Of a DNA stretch of 64,000 nt, positions 55,366-64,000 are shown one piece after another. The translations under genes and the position numbers were made by a program. Source of the stretch: Psychrobacter immobilis (GTDB lineage: Bacteria; Pseudomonadota; Gammaproteobacteria; Pseudomonadales; Moraxellaceae); the NCBI RefSeq assembly GCF_904846225.1, contig NZ_CAJGZJ010000013.1, forward strand, positions 23,251-87,250, in the 5' to 3' direction. Each line of letters begins with the position of its first letter. Positions within the stretch are counted from its first letter, which is position 1. The notes below the pieces were generated by a model that did not search any database, was not told where the DNA came from, and worked only from the letters and a program-made list of their open reading frames with translations.

Positions 55366-56520
55366 ATGATTAGAGATAAGGAAGTACTCGACCATATCGT
55401 TCAAACCGTTCGTCAATTTGTCAACGACCAACTGGTCCCAAAAGAAGATTGGGTGGCAGAAAATGATCGTCTACCAGAAGACATTATCAGCCAAATGCGT
55501 GAATTAGGTTTATTTGGACTGACTATCCCCGAAGCTTACGGCGGACTTGGATTAACGATGGAAGAAGAAGTGATTGTCGCTTTTGAATTAGGACGAACCT
55601 CGCCTGCTTTTCGCTCATTAATAGGCACTAATAATGGTATTGGTTCTTCAGGCCTTGTCATTGATGGTACTGAAGAACAAAAACAAAAATATCTACCAAG
55701 GCTTGCCAGCGGTGAAATTATTGGCTCGTTTTGCTTGACGGAACCAGAGTCAGGCTCGGATGCGGCTTCACTCCGAACCACCGCTATCAAAGACGGTGAC
55801 ACCTATGTACTCAATGGCACTAAACGTTATATAACCAATGCCCCTCAAGCCGGTATATTTACCGTGATGGCACGTACTGACCCTGACAATAAAAGATCAG
55901 GTGGTATTTCAGCATTCATCGTTGAGAGCGACACCCCTGGTATTACATTGGGTAAAATTGACAAAAAAATGGGACAAAAAGGCGCTCATACTTGTGATGT
56001 CATCTTTGACAATTGCATCGTGCCTGCCGATGCCTTGATCGGTGGTGTCGAGGGCGTGGGTTTCAAAACTGCCATGAAAGTACTTGATAAAGGTCGTTTA
56101 CATATTGCGGCAGCGAGTACAGGTGCAGCCACTCGCATGTTAGACGACGCGCTACGTTATGCCGTCGAGCGTAAGCAGTTTGGTCAAGCAATTGCTCACT
56201 TCCAACTGATTCAAGCGATGCTTGCTGATTCAAAAGCAGAGATTTATGCCGCTAAATCGATGGTATTGGATGCCTCTCGTCTGCGCGATGAAGGTAAAGA
56301 CGTCATTACAGAATCATCCTGTGCCAAGATGTTCGCCACTGAAATGTGTGGCCGTGTTGCGGATAGAGCGGTACAAATTCATGGCGGTGCGGGTTATATT
56401 GCCGATTATGGTATTGAACGTTTTTATCGTGATGTGCGCTTATATCGATTGTATGAAGGAACGACTCAGATTCAGCAAATTATTATTGCTCGTAACATGA
56501 TTAAAGAAGTTAGCGAGTAG
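55366..56520 (+). CDS. Acyl-CoA dehydrogenase
   Basis: The start MIRDKEVLDHI at 55366 has AAGGAAG in front. The 384-residue FAD enzyme introduces the first double bond of beta-oxidation. It shows GLFGLTIPEAYGGLGLTMEEE, CLTEPESGSDAASLRTTAI, RYITNAPQAGIFTVMART, KMGQKGAHTCDVIFDN, RKQFGQAIAHFQLIQAMLAD and the C-terminal QIHGGAGYIADYGIERFYRD with the catalytic Glu region (YEGTTQIQ). Its position beside PaaF/PaaH-like genes suggests adipyl-CoA or a similar substrate. Confidence 0.92.
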   Translation: MIRDKEVLDHIVQTVRQFVNDQLVPKEDWVAENDRLPEDIISQMRELGLFGLTIPEAYGGLGLTMEEEVIVAFELGRTSPAFRSLIGTNNGIGSSGLVIDGTEEQKQKYLPRLASGEIIGSFCLTEPESGSDAASLRTTAIKDGDTYVLNGTKRYITNAPQAGIFTVMARTDPDNKRSGGISAFIVESDTPGITLGKIDKKMGQKGAHTCDVIFDNCIVPADALIGGVEGVGFKTAMKVLDKGRLHIAAASTGAATRMLDDALRYAVERKQFGQAIAHFQLIQAMLADSKAEIYAAKSMVLDASRLRDEGKDVITESSCAKMFATEMCGRVADRAVQIHGGAGYIADYGIERFYRDVRLYRLYEGTTQIQQIIIARNMIKEVSE

Positions 56521-56804
56521 TTTTTATTAACCTACTACTTATCTCATTGATAAAAGGTAGTCACATTATTGAAGCGTATGGAGGTATTTGCTAGGACGCA
56601 AATCCTTCATAACGTCACTATAGTGAGTTCTAAAAAAGTACAAATATTGTCATCTGCTATCGGGATAAAACCTCCTTGCTTGCTTTTCCGTTGCAGACAC
56701 AGGCGGCGCAACATTTACCCCAATAGTACTCACTGTATTAATTTTACAGTGGATTGGCTATATGACCATAGTTTTTGACTCTCACAACTATAAGGATATA
56801 CATT
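56521..56804. other. Gap between the acyl-CoA dehydrogenase and MFS genes, mostly a repeat
   Basis: A plus-strand hairpin repeat (56619-56762) fills half of this region. The remainder has no coding signal. The MFS start is preceded by AAGGA at 56792-56796. Confidence 0.6.
56619..56762. repeat. Dispersed hairpin repeat, copy D
   Basis: Starts TATAGTGAGTTCTAAAAAAG and ends GTGGATTGGCTATA, 144 bp. The stem CTATCGGGATAAA (56657-56669) / TTTACCCCAATAG (56714-56726) pairs at 11 of 13 positions around the core CCTTGCTTGCTTTTCCGTTG. Same orientation as copy C. Its location implies that it is transcribed between the dehydrogenase and MFS genes. Confidence 0.75.
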
Positions 56805-58070
56805 GTGAAAAGTGTAGCTATAACGTCAAATTCAAGCTTAAATTCTATACAAAAACAACCTTGGAAATTGGCTTTCTTTTTTTGTTTTTTGGTATTGTTA
56901 TGTGATGGCGCTGATATCGGGATTCTCGCCTTTACGCTTTCGAGTTTAAAGCAAGAATTTGGCTTGACCAATATACAAGCTGGTGCTTTGGGCAGTTGGT
57001 CATTGTTTGGCATGGCGATTGGCGGAGTTTTTGGCGGTTGGGCGTGCGATCGTTTTGGCCGTGTCAGAGTCATCGTGATTGCGACCGCGATGTTTTCTAT
57101 ACTTTCTGGTTTTAGTGGATTTGTACAAAGCTATGAGCAGTTTATCGCCTTGCGAGTCGTCGCTTGTTTGGGTCTTGGCAGTTTATACATTGCCACTAAT
57201 ACCTTAATGTCTGAAATGGTACCTACCCAACATCGAACGACGGTGCTGGCAGCGCTGATGACAGGTTTTACCTTAGGATCTTTGGTTATCACAAGCATTT
57301 CAGCGTGGATTATTCCCACCTATGGCTGGCGCACATTATATCTCTTAACGTTTATTCCTATTATTCTCTCGATATCAATGTACTTTCTGATATCTGAACC
57401 AGAGTCTTGGAAAGCGGCACGTGCCCTTAAACTGAGTGGCGCAAAAGACTCACTTCAAAAATCTGAAAATCCTTATAAAGCAATCTTTGAAAACCCAAAG
57501 CATCGCATCATGTTCATTTTATGGTCCATGAGTTCAGGTCTTTTACTGTTTGGTTATTTTGGGGTCAGCAACTGGCTACCTTCTTATCTAGAAACTGAAC
57601 TGGGTATTAAGTTCAAAGAGATGGCACTGTACATGGCAGGAACTTATCTCACCATGATGTTTGCAAAAGTGATCGCAGGTATAGTGGCTGATAAAATTGG
57701 ACGCAAGATAGTCTTTGCATTCGGGACGATGGGTACAGCCCTTTTTATTCCACTATTGGTATATTTCCATACTCCAGAAAACATCGGTTGGTTGATGATC
57801 ACTTTCGGTTTCTTATATGGCATTCCATATGCTATCAACGCTACCTATTTAACAGAAAGCTTTCCCACTGCTATTCGAGGTACGGCCATTGGTGGTGCAT
57901 TTAATATCGGACGGTTGGGCTCCGTTATTGCACCAGTCGCCATTGGTTATATGGCTATGCACAACTCTATCGGCGCAGGTTTATTGCTAATGGCAGGCGC
58001 GTATTTCTTATGTGGTCTCATTCCAACCTTGTTTATCAAAGAACAACAGTATGATCCACAAAAGGCGTAA
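56805..58070 (+). CDS. MFS transporter, aromatic acid:H+ symporter (AAHS) family
   Basis: The start is GTG 56805 behind AAGGA; an upstream frame start lacks a ribosome site. The 421-residue carrier has 12 predicted helices. TM1 holds the AAHS signature LLCDGADIGILAFTL. The loop 2-3 motif is GGWACDRFGRVRVI and the loop 8-9 motif is GIVADKIGRKIVFAFG. The family imports 4-hydroxybenzoate, protocatechuate, benzoate and related acids, and some members act on dicarboxylates or cyclic acids. It follows the acyl-CoA dehydrogenase gene and probably brings in the pathway's substrate. Confidence 0.9.
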   Translation: MKSVAITSNSSLNSIQKQPWKLAFFFCFLVLLCDGADIGILAFTLSSLKQEFGLTNIQAGALGSWSLFGMAIGGVFGGWACDRFGRVRVIVIATAMFSILSGFSGFVQSYEQFIALRVVACLGLGSLYIATNTLMSEMVPTQHRTTVLAALMTGFTLGSLVITSISAWIIPTYGWRTLYLLTFIPIILSISMYFLISEPESWKAARALKLSGAKDSLQKSENPYKAIFENPKHRIMFILWSMSSGLLLFGYFGVSNWLPSYLETELGIKFKEMALYMAGTYLTMMFAKVIAGIVADKIGRKIVFAFGTMGTALFIPLLVYFHTPENIGWLMITFGFLYGIPYAINATYLTESFPTAIRGTAIGGAFNIGRLGSVIAPVAIGYMAMHNSIGAGLLLMAGAYFLCGLIPTLFIKEQQYDPQKA

Positions 58071-58087
58071 TACTATTCAATATAGTT

Positions 58088-58100
58088 ACCGCATAGCGAA
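58088..58100. promoter_or_regulatory. 13-bp palindrome before the second IclR gene
   Basis: ACCGCATAGCGAA matches the two sites in the hydratase/dehydrogenase promoter region and lies 167 bp before the IclR start, which suggests autoregulation. Confidence 0.5.
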
Positions 58101-58266
58101 ATAGCTTATAATAGCCATATCAATAATTTAAATGCACTTTTAATATATTCTTGTTTAAGGTGTATATCACTATTAACGTACAATCATTTTTTTGATTATA
58201 AAAATACAATAAGTATCGTGTCTACCATCATATTTATAATAACTTAATTGAGAGTAAACATAATAT

Positions 58267-59112
58267 ATGACCACTAAAAACCTTGACGATAAAGGCGCTA
58301 GCAATACAGCACATATTGAGTTGCTAGAACCGATTACAGAGATGCGTGACAAGAATGACAGGCAATTCGTCACGTCTTTGGCGCGAGGGCTTGAGCTGCT
58401 TCGTTGTTTTACGCCGCAACGCCCTTATCTTGGTAATCAAGATTTGAGTCATCTAACAGGGCTTCCTAAAGGAACAATCACCCGTCTTACTTATACCTTG
58501 GTCAAGTTAGGATACTTAAAACAATCGGCAAATAGTAGTAAATATCAACTCTCTATCGGTGTATTGGGATTTGGTTACACCATGATGTCCAATATCTCCA
58601 TCAATAATTTAGTCACGCCTTACATGGAAGAACTGGCCGATTATGCCAATAGTGCAGTTGCTATGGCCACTCGCGATCGACTGACGATGGTCTATCTAAA
58701 TGTCGTTCAAGGATCAAGCACTACGACGATGCGGCGTAATGTCGGTTCGTACTTACCTATTCATTTAAGTTCAATGGGAAGAGCGTGTTTGGCCAGCATG
58801 CCGCAAGCCGAGCAAGAATTCATCCTTAATGCCATTCGCACTAAGCACAAAGATGACTGGTTAAAAATTAGGCGAGGACTGGATAAAGCCTTTAAAGATT
58901 TTGATGATTATGGCTATTGTTTTTCGATTAGTGAATGGCAAAAGGATGTTAATGCGGTTGCCACGGCCTTGATGCATCCCACTGAAGGTTTATTGACTTT
59001 TAATTGCGGCGCACCAAGTTTTGTACTTAGCCGTGATAAATTAGAGGAAGATATCGCCCCTCGTTTGCTACACATGAAAAACAGTATTGAAGACAATATT
59101 TACATTAGCTAG
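58267..59112 (+). CDS. IclR-family regulator of the beta-oxidation cluster
   Basis: The 281-residue protein has an extended N-terminus of about 30 residues, then a winged helix (FVTSLARGLELLRCFTPQRP, NQDLSHLTGLPKGTITRLTYTLVKLGYL) and the IclR ligand domain (AVAMATRDRLTMVYLNVVQG, SYLPIHLSSMGRACLASMP, FSISEWQKDVNAVATALMHP). It is probably the local regulator, with operators at 55137, 55242 and 58088. The ligand should be the imported acid or its CoA ester. Confidence 0.9.
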   Translation: MTTKNLDDKGASNTAHIELLEPITEMRDKNDRQFVTSLARGLELLRCFTPQRPYLGNQDLSHLTGLPKGTITRLTYTLVKLGYLKQSANSSKYQLSIGVLGFGYTMMSNISINNLVTPYMEELADYANSAVAMATRDRLTMVYLNVVQGSSTTTMRRNVGSYLPIHLSSMGRACLASMPQAEQEFILNAIRTKHKDDWLKIRRGLDKAFKDFDDYGYCFSISEWQKDVNAVATALMHPTEGLLTFNCGAPSFVLSRDKLEEDIAPRLLHMKNSIEDNIYIS

Positions 59113-59359
59113 ACGGTATCTTAGTAGATATCTTCTATAATTACTTATCGTCAAAATACATAAATGCCTATTTTTAATAAGTATGGCAATAACTTTGGCC
59201 TAGGCTATCAATCCATAAATATTGACTTAGAAGATTTTGACAACGCAATCTGACGTTAACATCTAACAAATTGACATTAAGGGTCGGCTTATAATACCAT
59301 TGATAATTACTTTCATTCATCTTACTGATGAGCCAATAACATACTTCAGGAGTAATCCC

Positions 59360-59434
59360 ATGCAGTGGACTAAACCCGCTTTTCAAGACATCCGTATCGG
59401 TTTCGAAATCACTATGTATTTTGAAGCACGTTAA
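59360..59434 (+). CDS. pqqA: Coenzyme PQQ precursor peptide
   Basis: A 24-residue peptide, [20 protein letters not shown] and FEAR, preceded by AGGAG at 59348-59352. The conserved Glu (FEIT) and Tyr (TMY), three residues apart, are the two amino acids that PqqE cross-links to make PQQ. It heads the pqqABCDE operon. The C-terminal tail FEAR is typical of gammaproteobacterial PqqA. Confidence 0.95.
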   Translation: MQWTKPAFQDIRIGFEITMYFEAR

Positions 59435-59457
59435 AATTTACTAGACCTCAATGCATT

Positions 59458-59492
59458 AAAAGCCCTAGATGATTAGGGCTTTTATTTTTTTG
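59458..59492 (+). terminator. Hairpin between pqqA and pqqB, partial terminator
   Basis: A perfect 10-bp stem AAAAGCCCTA/TAGGGCTTTT with loop GATGAT, followed by ATTTTTTT. It lies 23 bp after pqqA and 14 bp before pqqB. It can act as a leaky terminator or mRNA end that keeps pqqA, needed in stoichiometric amount, more abundant than the enzyme mRNAs. Confidence 0.8.
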
Positions 59493-59505
59493 GAAATATT
59501 GATTT

Positions 59506-60417
59506 ATGTATATTCACGTTTTAGGCTCAGCGGCTGGTGGTGGTTTTCCACAGTGGAATTGCAATTGCCATAATTGCCACGGTGTCCGCCTGGGTACAAT
59601 TGAAGCAAAGACCCTCACCCAGTCTTCGATCGCCATATCAGAGAATGGCATAGATTGGATTTTATTCAACGCGTCACCTGATATTCGTCAGCAATTATTT
59701 GAATTTAAGGCGGCACAGCCAGCACGCCAATTGAGAGATACAGGCATCACCAATGTGGTGCTGATGGACAGTCAGCTTGACCATACGACGGGGCTATTGA
59801 CCCTACGCGAAGGGTGTCCGATTCCGGTTTGGTGTACGGACATGGTCTACCAAGATCTCACGACAGGTTTTCCTATTTTCAATATGTTGAAGCACTGGAA
59901 TGGTGGTCTGCAGTATAACCAAATTGATCCTGAAAAAACCTTTAAAATCGAAAGCTTTAGCAATTTAGAATTGACGCCTTTGGTGATTAGAAGCTCGGCA
60001 CCGCCCTACTCGCCACATCGCAATGATCCCCATGATGGCGACAATATTGCGCTGATTGTGAAAGATTTAAAAACACAAAAACAACTCTTTTATGCGCCAG
60101 GGTTGGGCAAAATTGACGATGACATTATGCAGATTATGAAAGCCTCTGATTGCGTGATGATTGACGGCACGCTATGGACTGACAATGAGATGCAAGAATG
60201 CGGCGTCGGTACCAAAACTGGTCAAGACATGGGCCATTTACACATTAGTGGTGAAGATGGTTCGCTGCATTATTTAGATCAGTTAGATAATGCACGTAAA
60301 GTGTTGATCCACATTAATAACACCAACCCAATATTGAATGAGCAATCTGAACAGGCTGCGACATTGAAACAACACGGTGTTGAAGTGGCGTTTGATGGCA
60401 TGCAGATCGAACTGTAA
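59506..60417 (+). CDS. pqqB: PQQ biosynthesis protein PqqB
   Basis: The 303-residue protein has a metallo-beta-lactamase-like fold. It begins [20 protein letters not shown], the diagnostic N-terminus, and has [37 protein letters not shown] and [16 protein letters not shown]. PqqB is a non-haem iron hydroxylase acting on the cross-linked Glu-Tyr intermediate. The CNCHNC cluster near residues 19-24 is conserved and binds zinc in known structures. It lies 12 bp before the GTG in front of pqqC. Confidence 0.96.
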   Translation: MYIHVLGSAAGGGFPQWNCNCHNCHGVRLGTIEAKTLTQSSIAISENGIDWILFNASPDIRQQLFEFKAAQPARQLRDTGITNVVLMDSQLDHTTGLLTLREGCPIPVWCTDMVYQDLTTGFPIFNMLKHWNGGLQYNQIDPEKTFKIESFSNLELTPLVIRSSAPPYSPHRNDPHDGDNIALIVKDLKTQKQLFYAPGLGKIDDDIMQIMKASDCVMIDGTLWTDNEMQECGVGTKTGQDMGHLHISGEDGSLHYLDQLDNARKVLIHINNTNPILNEQSEQAATLKQHGVEVAFDGMQIEL

Positions 60418-60438
60418 GGCAAAGACAAGGTGAAGACG

Positions 60439-61197
60439 ATGCAAGAAGAAAAAACAGCACTTAGCGCAGAAGCGTTTGAACAAGCGATTATGGCGAAAGG
60501 TCAGTATTACCATATTTACCACCCCTTCCATATCATGATGCATGAAGGACAAGCGACCCAGCAGCAGATTCAAGCGTGGGTCGCCAACCGATTTTATTAT
60601 CAAATCAATATTCCATTGAAAGATGCGGCAATCATGGCAAATTGCCCTGATCAGCGTGTGCGTCAAGAATGGATTCAGCGCATGATTGATCAAGATGGCG
60701 TTTACCCTGATGGTGGTGGCCGTGAAGCATGGTTGAGTCTGGCAGAAGCGGTTGGTCTTAGCCGCGAGCAAGTGATTTCTGAGGAGTTGGTGTTGCCGGG
60801 TGTGCGTTTTGCCGTCGATGCTTACGTGAATTTTGCGCGTCGTACCTCATGGCGAGAAGCTGCCAGCAGCTCACTGACAGAGCTGTTTGCCCCGCAGATT
60901 CATCAATCGCGCTTAGAGTCTTGGCCAAAACATTATCCTTGGATCAAAGAGCAAGGGTATACCTATTTTCGCTCGCGCTTAAGTCAAGCCCGCCGCGATG
61001 TTGAGCATGGTCTGACCATTACACTCGACTCATTCAAAACCGTTGAACAACAAGAGCGTATGCTAGAGATCCTACAATTTAAACTGGATATTTTGTGGAC
61101 TATTTTGGATTCTTTGAGCTTGGCCTATGTCCATAATCAAGCCCCTTACCAAAGCGTCACTGATGACAATGTCTGGCATAAAGGATTGTTCAAATGA
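60439..61197 (+). CDS. pqqC: Pyrroloquinoline-quinone synthase PqqC
   Basis: PqqC is a cofactor-free oxidase that performs the last ring closure and oxidation to PQQ. The start at ATG 60439 is chosen because AAGGTGA precedes it; an in-frame GTG at 60430 is the alternative. The 252 residues show [59 protein letters not shown] and [13 protein letters not shown] with the active-site His/Tyr/Arg residues in place. It overlaps pqqD by 4 bp. Confidence 0.96.
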   Translation: MQEEKTALSAEAFEQAIMAKGQYYHIYHPFHIMMHEGQATQQQIQAWVANRFYYQINIPLKDAAIMANCPDQRVRQEWIQRMIDQDGVYPDGGGREAWLSLAEAVGLSREQVISEELVLPGVRFAVDAYVNFARRTSWREAASSSLTELFAPQIHQSRLESWPKHYPWIKEQGYTYFRSRLSQARRDVEHGLTITLDSFKTVEQQERMLEILQFKLDILWTILDSLSLAYVHNQAPYQSVTDDNVWHKGLFK

Positions 61198-61478
61198 GTT
61201 TACCTGAGCTAGATCACGCCATCGTACCAGTGTGGCGTCATGGTTATCGCTTTCAGTTTGAGCCGGCACAGAACGCCTATGTGCTGCTGTATCCTGAGGG
61301 GATGATCAAATTAAATGAGAGCGCCAGTATCATCGGTCAACACATTGATGGTCAGGCGTCCATTGCTGACATTATTAAAAAGGTGAAAGCCATGTTTGGT
61401 GATATTCCTGAAATCGAGCAAGACATTATCGAATATATGTTAGTGGCTCAACGTGAACATTGGATTGACTTAGTATGA
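61194..61478 (+). CDS. pqqD: PqqA-binding chaperone PqqD
   Basis: The 94-residue protein binds PqqA and presents it to PqqE; it is the founding RiPP recognition element. Motifs are [28 protein letters not shown] and [19 protein letters not shown]. It overlaps both neighbours by 4 bp (ATGA), indicating tight coupling with pqqC and pqqE. The length is normal for a stand-alone PqqD. Confidence 0.95.
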   Translation: MSLPELDHAIVPVWRHGYRFQFEPAQNAYVLLYPEGMIKLNESASIIGQHIDGQASIADIIKKVKAMFGDIPEIEQDIIEYMLVAQREHWIDLV

Positions 61479-62641
61479 CTGCGCCCGTAGGACTTCCGTT
61501 ATGGCTATTGGCTGAGCTTACCTATCGCTGCCCATTGCAATGTCCTTATTGCTCTAATCCTGTTGATTATGCGCAGTATAAGCAAGAGCTGACGACTGGG
61601 GAATGGTTTGATGTGTTTGATCAGGCGCGGCAAATGGGCGCGGTGCAGCTCGGTTTTTCTGGCGGTGAACCACTGGTTCGTCAAGACTTAGAAGAACTGG
61701 TCGCCTATGCTCATAACAAAGGTTTTTATACCAATTTAATTACGTCAGGCATGGGGCTTACTGAGGCTAGAATCGCCAACCTAAAAGAAGCAGGTCTTGA
61801 CCATATTCAGATCAGTTTTCAAGCCAGTGATCCAACGGTTAATAATGCATTGGCTGGCTCAAAACATGCTTTTGAGCAGAAGTATGAGATGTCGCGTCTA
61901 GTCAAGCAATACGACTATCCGATGGTGCTCAACTTTGTCATTCATCGGCAAAACATTGATCAAATTGATCAAATTATTGATCTGTGCTTAGAGCTAGAAG
62001 CCGACACCGTTGAGCTGGCTATTTGTCAATTTTATGGGTGGGCATTTGAGAATATCGAAGGCTTGCTACCCACCAAAGCGCAAGTCGTCCGAGCCGAACG
62101 TATTACCAATGAGTATCGTCAGAAAATTGAAGAACGGGGCATCAAATGTAAACTCATTTTTGTAGTGCCTGATTATTATGAAGAACGTCCAAAACCCTGT
62201 ATGGATGGTTGGGGCAAGATTTTCTTGACCGTGGCACCCGATGGCACTGCCCTACCTTGCCATGCTGCCAGACAAATGCCAATACAGTTCCCTAACGTAC
62301 GCGATACTCAACTTTCAGATATTTGGTATGAGTCTGCGAGTTTTAATCAATATCGCGGTGACGATTGGATGCCTGACATGTGCCAAAGCTGCCCAGACAA
62401 AGAGCGCGATTACGGCGGCTGCCGTTGCCAAGCGTTTATGCTGACTGGGGATGCCAAAAACGCCGATCCGGTGTGTGGCAAATCGCCTTATCATTACCTG
62501 ATTGAGGAGGCACGTGCAAACAGTGAAACGCCAGTTCCCTTTGAAGAGTTACGCTTTAGGAACCCTAAAAACTCAAAGTTATTAAGCAAAAAATTATTGA
62601 GTAAAAAGCTACTGATTCCTACTCGCATGGTAACGGAGTAA
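61475..62641 (+). CDS. pqqE: Radical SAM PqqA peptide cyclase PqqE
   Basis: PqqE forms the Glu-Tyr carbon-carbon bond in PqqA. The radical SAM motif [11 protein letters not shown] (Cx3Cx2C) is at about residues 19-29. [18 protein letters not shown] and [21 protein letters not shown] segments are present. The C-terminal SPASM Cys set is in [20 protein letters not shown] and PVCGKSPYH, for the auxiliary clusters. The 388-residue product ends with a Lys/Leu-rich repeated tail ([17 protein letters not shown]) longer than usual. Confidence 0.95.
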   Translation: MTAPVGLPLWLLAELTYRCPLQCPYCSNPVDYAQYKQELTTGEWFDVFDQARQMGAVQLGFSGGEPLVRQDLEELVAYAHNKGFYTNLITSGMGLTEARIANLKEAGLDHIQISFQASDPTVNNALAGSKHAFEQKYEMSRLVKQYDYPMVLNFVIHRQNIDQIDQIIDLCLELEADTVELAICQFYGWAFENIEGLLPTKAQVVRAERITNEYRQKIEERGIKCKLIFVVPDYYEERPKPCMDGWGKIFLTVAPDGTALPCHAARQMPIQFPNVRDTQLSDIWYESASFNQYRGDDWMPDMCQSCPDKERDYGGCRCQAFMLTGDAKNADPVCGKSPYHYLIEEARANSETPVPFEELRFRNPKNSKLLSKKLLSKKLLIPTRMVTE

Positions 62642-62643
62642 AT

Positions 62644-63693
62644 ATGAATGCTCAGTCTGTGATTTTTGATGGACATAACGATCTGTTGACTCGGCTGTGG
62701 CTGAGTTCAGCTGAAGATCCCGTGCATGATTTTATTTATGGTACGCTACCGGGACATTTGGATTTACAACGTTGTCGCCAAGCGGGCTGGATGGGTGGAT
62801 TGTTTTCTATTTTCTTGCCGCCCTACGCTTATGTGAAGAACAACCATCCTGATAAGTTATCCAACCCGTCAAACTCAGATTTTAAATCGCAAGAAATCGT
62901 TGATATTTGCTGTGCGCAACTAGAACTTGCCCAGCAATTACAGGCGCGATCAGATGGTCAGATTCAAATTTGTACGTCCTTAGCACAAATTCAAGCCTGC
63001 CAGAGAAATCAGCAACTAGCCATCGTTCTTCATCTTGAAGGTGCTGAGTTTTTAGCTATTAAACCTGAACTATTAGATGTTTTTTATGAGGCAGGGCTTA
63101 GAAGTATAGGGCCATTGTGGAACAGAAAAAGCCTCTTTGGTGATGGCTTAAATGCCTCATTTCCGCATTCTCCCAATATAGGATCTGGTCTCACGGATCA
63201 AGGTAAAGATCTCATTCTGAAGTGTCGTGAAAAGCGTATGCTAATCGATGTGTCGCATATGAATGAGCGTGCTTTTTGGGATACGATAGAGATTATCGAT
63301 CAGCCCATTGTTGCAACACATTCCAATGCGCACGCGTTATGTCAGCAAGCAAGAAACTTAACCGATCGCCAGCTGGCTGCCATCAAACAAAGCGGTGGTA
63401 TGGTTGGCGTGAATTTCGATGTGGCTTTTCTTCGTGCGGATGGACAACGCAACACGCAAACATCATTGGATGTGATTGTCGATCATCTTGATTATCTGGT
63501 TGACCATTTAGGCGAAGATCACGTCGGTTTTGGCTCTGATTTTGATGGTTGTTTATTGCCTGATGAGTTATTTGATATCAGTCAAATCTCCATGCTGATT
63601 GAGCGTATGCAACAACGACATTTCTCTGATCAACTCATTGAAAAGATCACGTCAAAGAATTGGTTTACTGTGTTGGATAAGATATGGCGGTGA
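62644..63693 (+). CDS. Membrane dipeptidase, peptidase family M19, in the pqq operon
   Basis: The 349-residue protein has the M19 metal site pieces DGHNDLLTRLW (HxD), LHLEGAEFL, SHMNE, THSNAHALC and GFGSDFDG. It starts 2 bp after pqqE, so it is translationally coupled. Maturation of PQQ needs peptide trimming, done by M16 proteases (PqqF/G) in other organisms. An M19 dipeptidase linked to pqq genes may release or recycle the cross-linked Glu-Tyr product. That role is an inference from position. Confidence 0.88.
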   Translation: MNAQSVIFDGHNDLLTRLWLSSAEDPVHDFIYGTLPGHLDLQRCRQAGWMGGLFSIFLPPYAYVKNNHPDKLSNPSNSDFKSQEIVDICCAQLELAQQLQARSDGQIQICTSLAQIQACQRNQQLAIVLHLEGAEFLAIKPELLDVFYEAGLRSIGPLWNRKSLFGDGLNASFPHSPNIGSGLTDQGKDLILKCREKRMLIDVSHMNERAFWDTIEIIDQPIVATHSNAHALCQQARNLTDRQLAAIKQSGGMVGVNFDVAFLRADGQRNTQTSLDVIVDHLDYLVDHLGEDHVGFGSDFDGCLLPDELFDISQISMLIERMQQRHFSDQLIEKITSKNWFTVLDKIWR

Positions 63694-63881
63694 TGTTTTA
63701 TATATTATTTCATAAAAAATCACTACCTTTTACGGCTAAATGAATAGGCTACAAAATATTCCAGTAATGAATAGAAAAAATGAAACCTTATCACCCAGTA
63801 TTATTAATCTATGCCAAATATTATTTTTATTAAAATTAGAAATATATTGATAATGACTGATAAAATCATCGTCACTTATAT
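63694..63881. other. AT-rich spacer after the pqq operon
   Basis: 188 bp without coding or repeat signals, ending at the TA target of the second IS630 copy. No clear terminator is visible. Confidence 0.5.
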
Positions 63882-64000
63882 AGTCAATCCAGAATAAAAG
63901 AGATACAACCCATATCATGAAACAGTTTAGGTAGATTATTCTCCATCCACCCTTGGCGTAGAAACTTAGCCTGTGCCCACTTTTTCTCGATAGGGTTTAA
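63882..64000 (-). mobile_element. Second copy of the IS630-family element (partial at window edge)
   Basis: From TAGTCAATCCAGAATAAAAG the sequence follows the left end of the element at 20351 with only about four base differences over 119 bp. It is preceded by the TA target (63880-63881). The rest lies beyond the window. Confidence 0.9.
63885..64000 (-). CDS. IS630 transposase C-terminus (partial)
   Basis: The stop at 63885 and the preceding codons give the end of orfB, LNPIEKKWAQAKF and on to MGCISFILD, nearly identical to the intact copy at 20.35-20.96 kb. The catalytic Glu region NPIEKKW is present. Whether the whole copy is intact cannot be seen here. Confidence 0.88.

Noticed and set aside
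59271..59295. TTGACA...TATAAT promoter for pqqA
   Set aside because: Both boxes look good but are only 13 bp apart, too short for a sigma-70 promoter.
59174..59386. 70-codon minus-strand frame opposite the pqqA leader
   Set aside because: It overlaps pqqA on the other strand, has a TTG start without a ribosome site and resembles no protein.

Overview
The window looks like a chromosomal segment of a Moraxellaceae gammaproteobacterium, most likely Psychrobacter. This is inferred from moderately AT-rich DNA, very long RecB and RecC proteins carrying acidic inserts, a pca/pob cluster with a fused pcaCD gene, and a pqqABCDE operon followed by an M19 dipeptidase. No database search was possible, so the genus is an inference.

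Layout. 1-10.8 kb: recD (cut by the window edge), recB and recC, all on the minus strand. 11.2-12.6 kb: three small plus-strand genes of unknown role, the last a membrane-tethered ModA-like protein. 12.6-15.7 kb: a tRNA-Arg(CCT) followed by a decayed islet. It holds a 12-codon integrase stump cut by an IS3-type remnant, an intact hipB/hipA-type toxin-antitoxin pair, and a second exact copy of the tRNA 3' end with its downstream terminator. 15.7-21.8 kb: an FAD-dependent oxidoreductase, then an insertion-rich zone with a nested MITE, an AT-rich GNAT gene, IS5- and IS630-type remnants, two genes of unknown function, a complete IS630-family element read through a -1 frameshift, and a small lipoprotein.

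22-33.7 kb: protocatechuate/4-hydroxybenzoate catabolism. The minus-strand operon is pcaF-pcaCD-pcaH-pcaG-pobA-pcaI-pcaJ, with an IclR regulator. On the plus strand lie pcaB, an orphan TRAP binding protein and an aryl-alcohol-type dehydrogenase. Together they convert 4-hydroxybenzoate through protocatechuate and 3-oxoadipate to succinyl-CoA and acetyl-CoA. 33.7-36.8 kb: a dead copy of hipB, a LigB-type dioxygenase with a divergent LysR regulator, and a LysR remnant. 37.3-45 kb: a VTT-membrane-domain/flavoprotein fusion, a YnjBCD-type ABC importer, a CDP-alcohol phosphatidyltransferase and a fatty-acid-hydroxylase family protein. 45-49.4 kb: an AhpD-like/DsbA-like pair and a TetR regulator sharing 16-bp operators, then a HAD hydrolase, a peroxiredoxin-like protein and a thioesterase.

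49.5-59.1 kb: a beta-oxidation cluster (CoA ligase, thiolase, 3-hydroxyacyl-CoA dehydrogenase, enoyl-CoA hydratase, acyl-CoA dehydrogenase, MFS carrier, IclR regulator). It resembles adipyl-CoA type degradation and would join the pca route at 3-oxoadipyl-CoA. 59.3-63.7 kb: pqqABCDE plus dipeptidase. The window ends in a second copy of the IS630 element.

The most unusual non-coding content is a family of about 140-bp dispersed repeats. Their ends resemble the IS630 termini, and their central hairpins keep pairing although the arm sequences differ. There are also three sets of shared palindromes that suggest small regulons.
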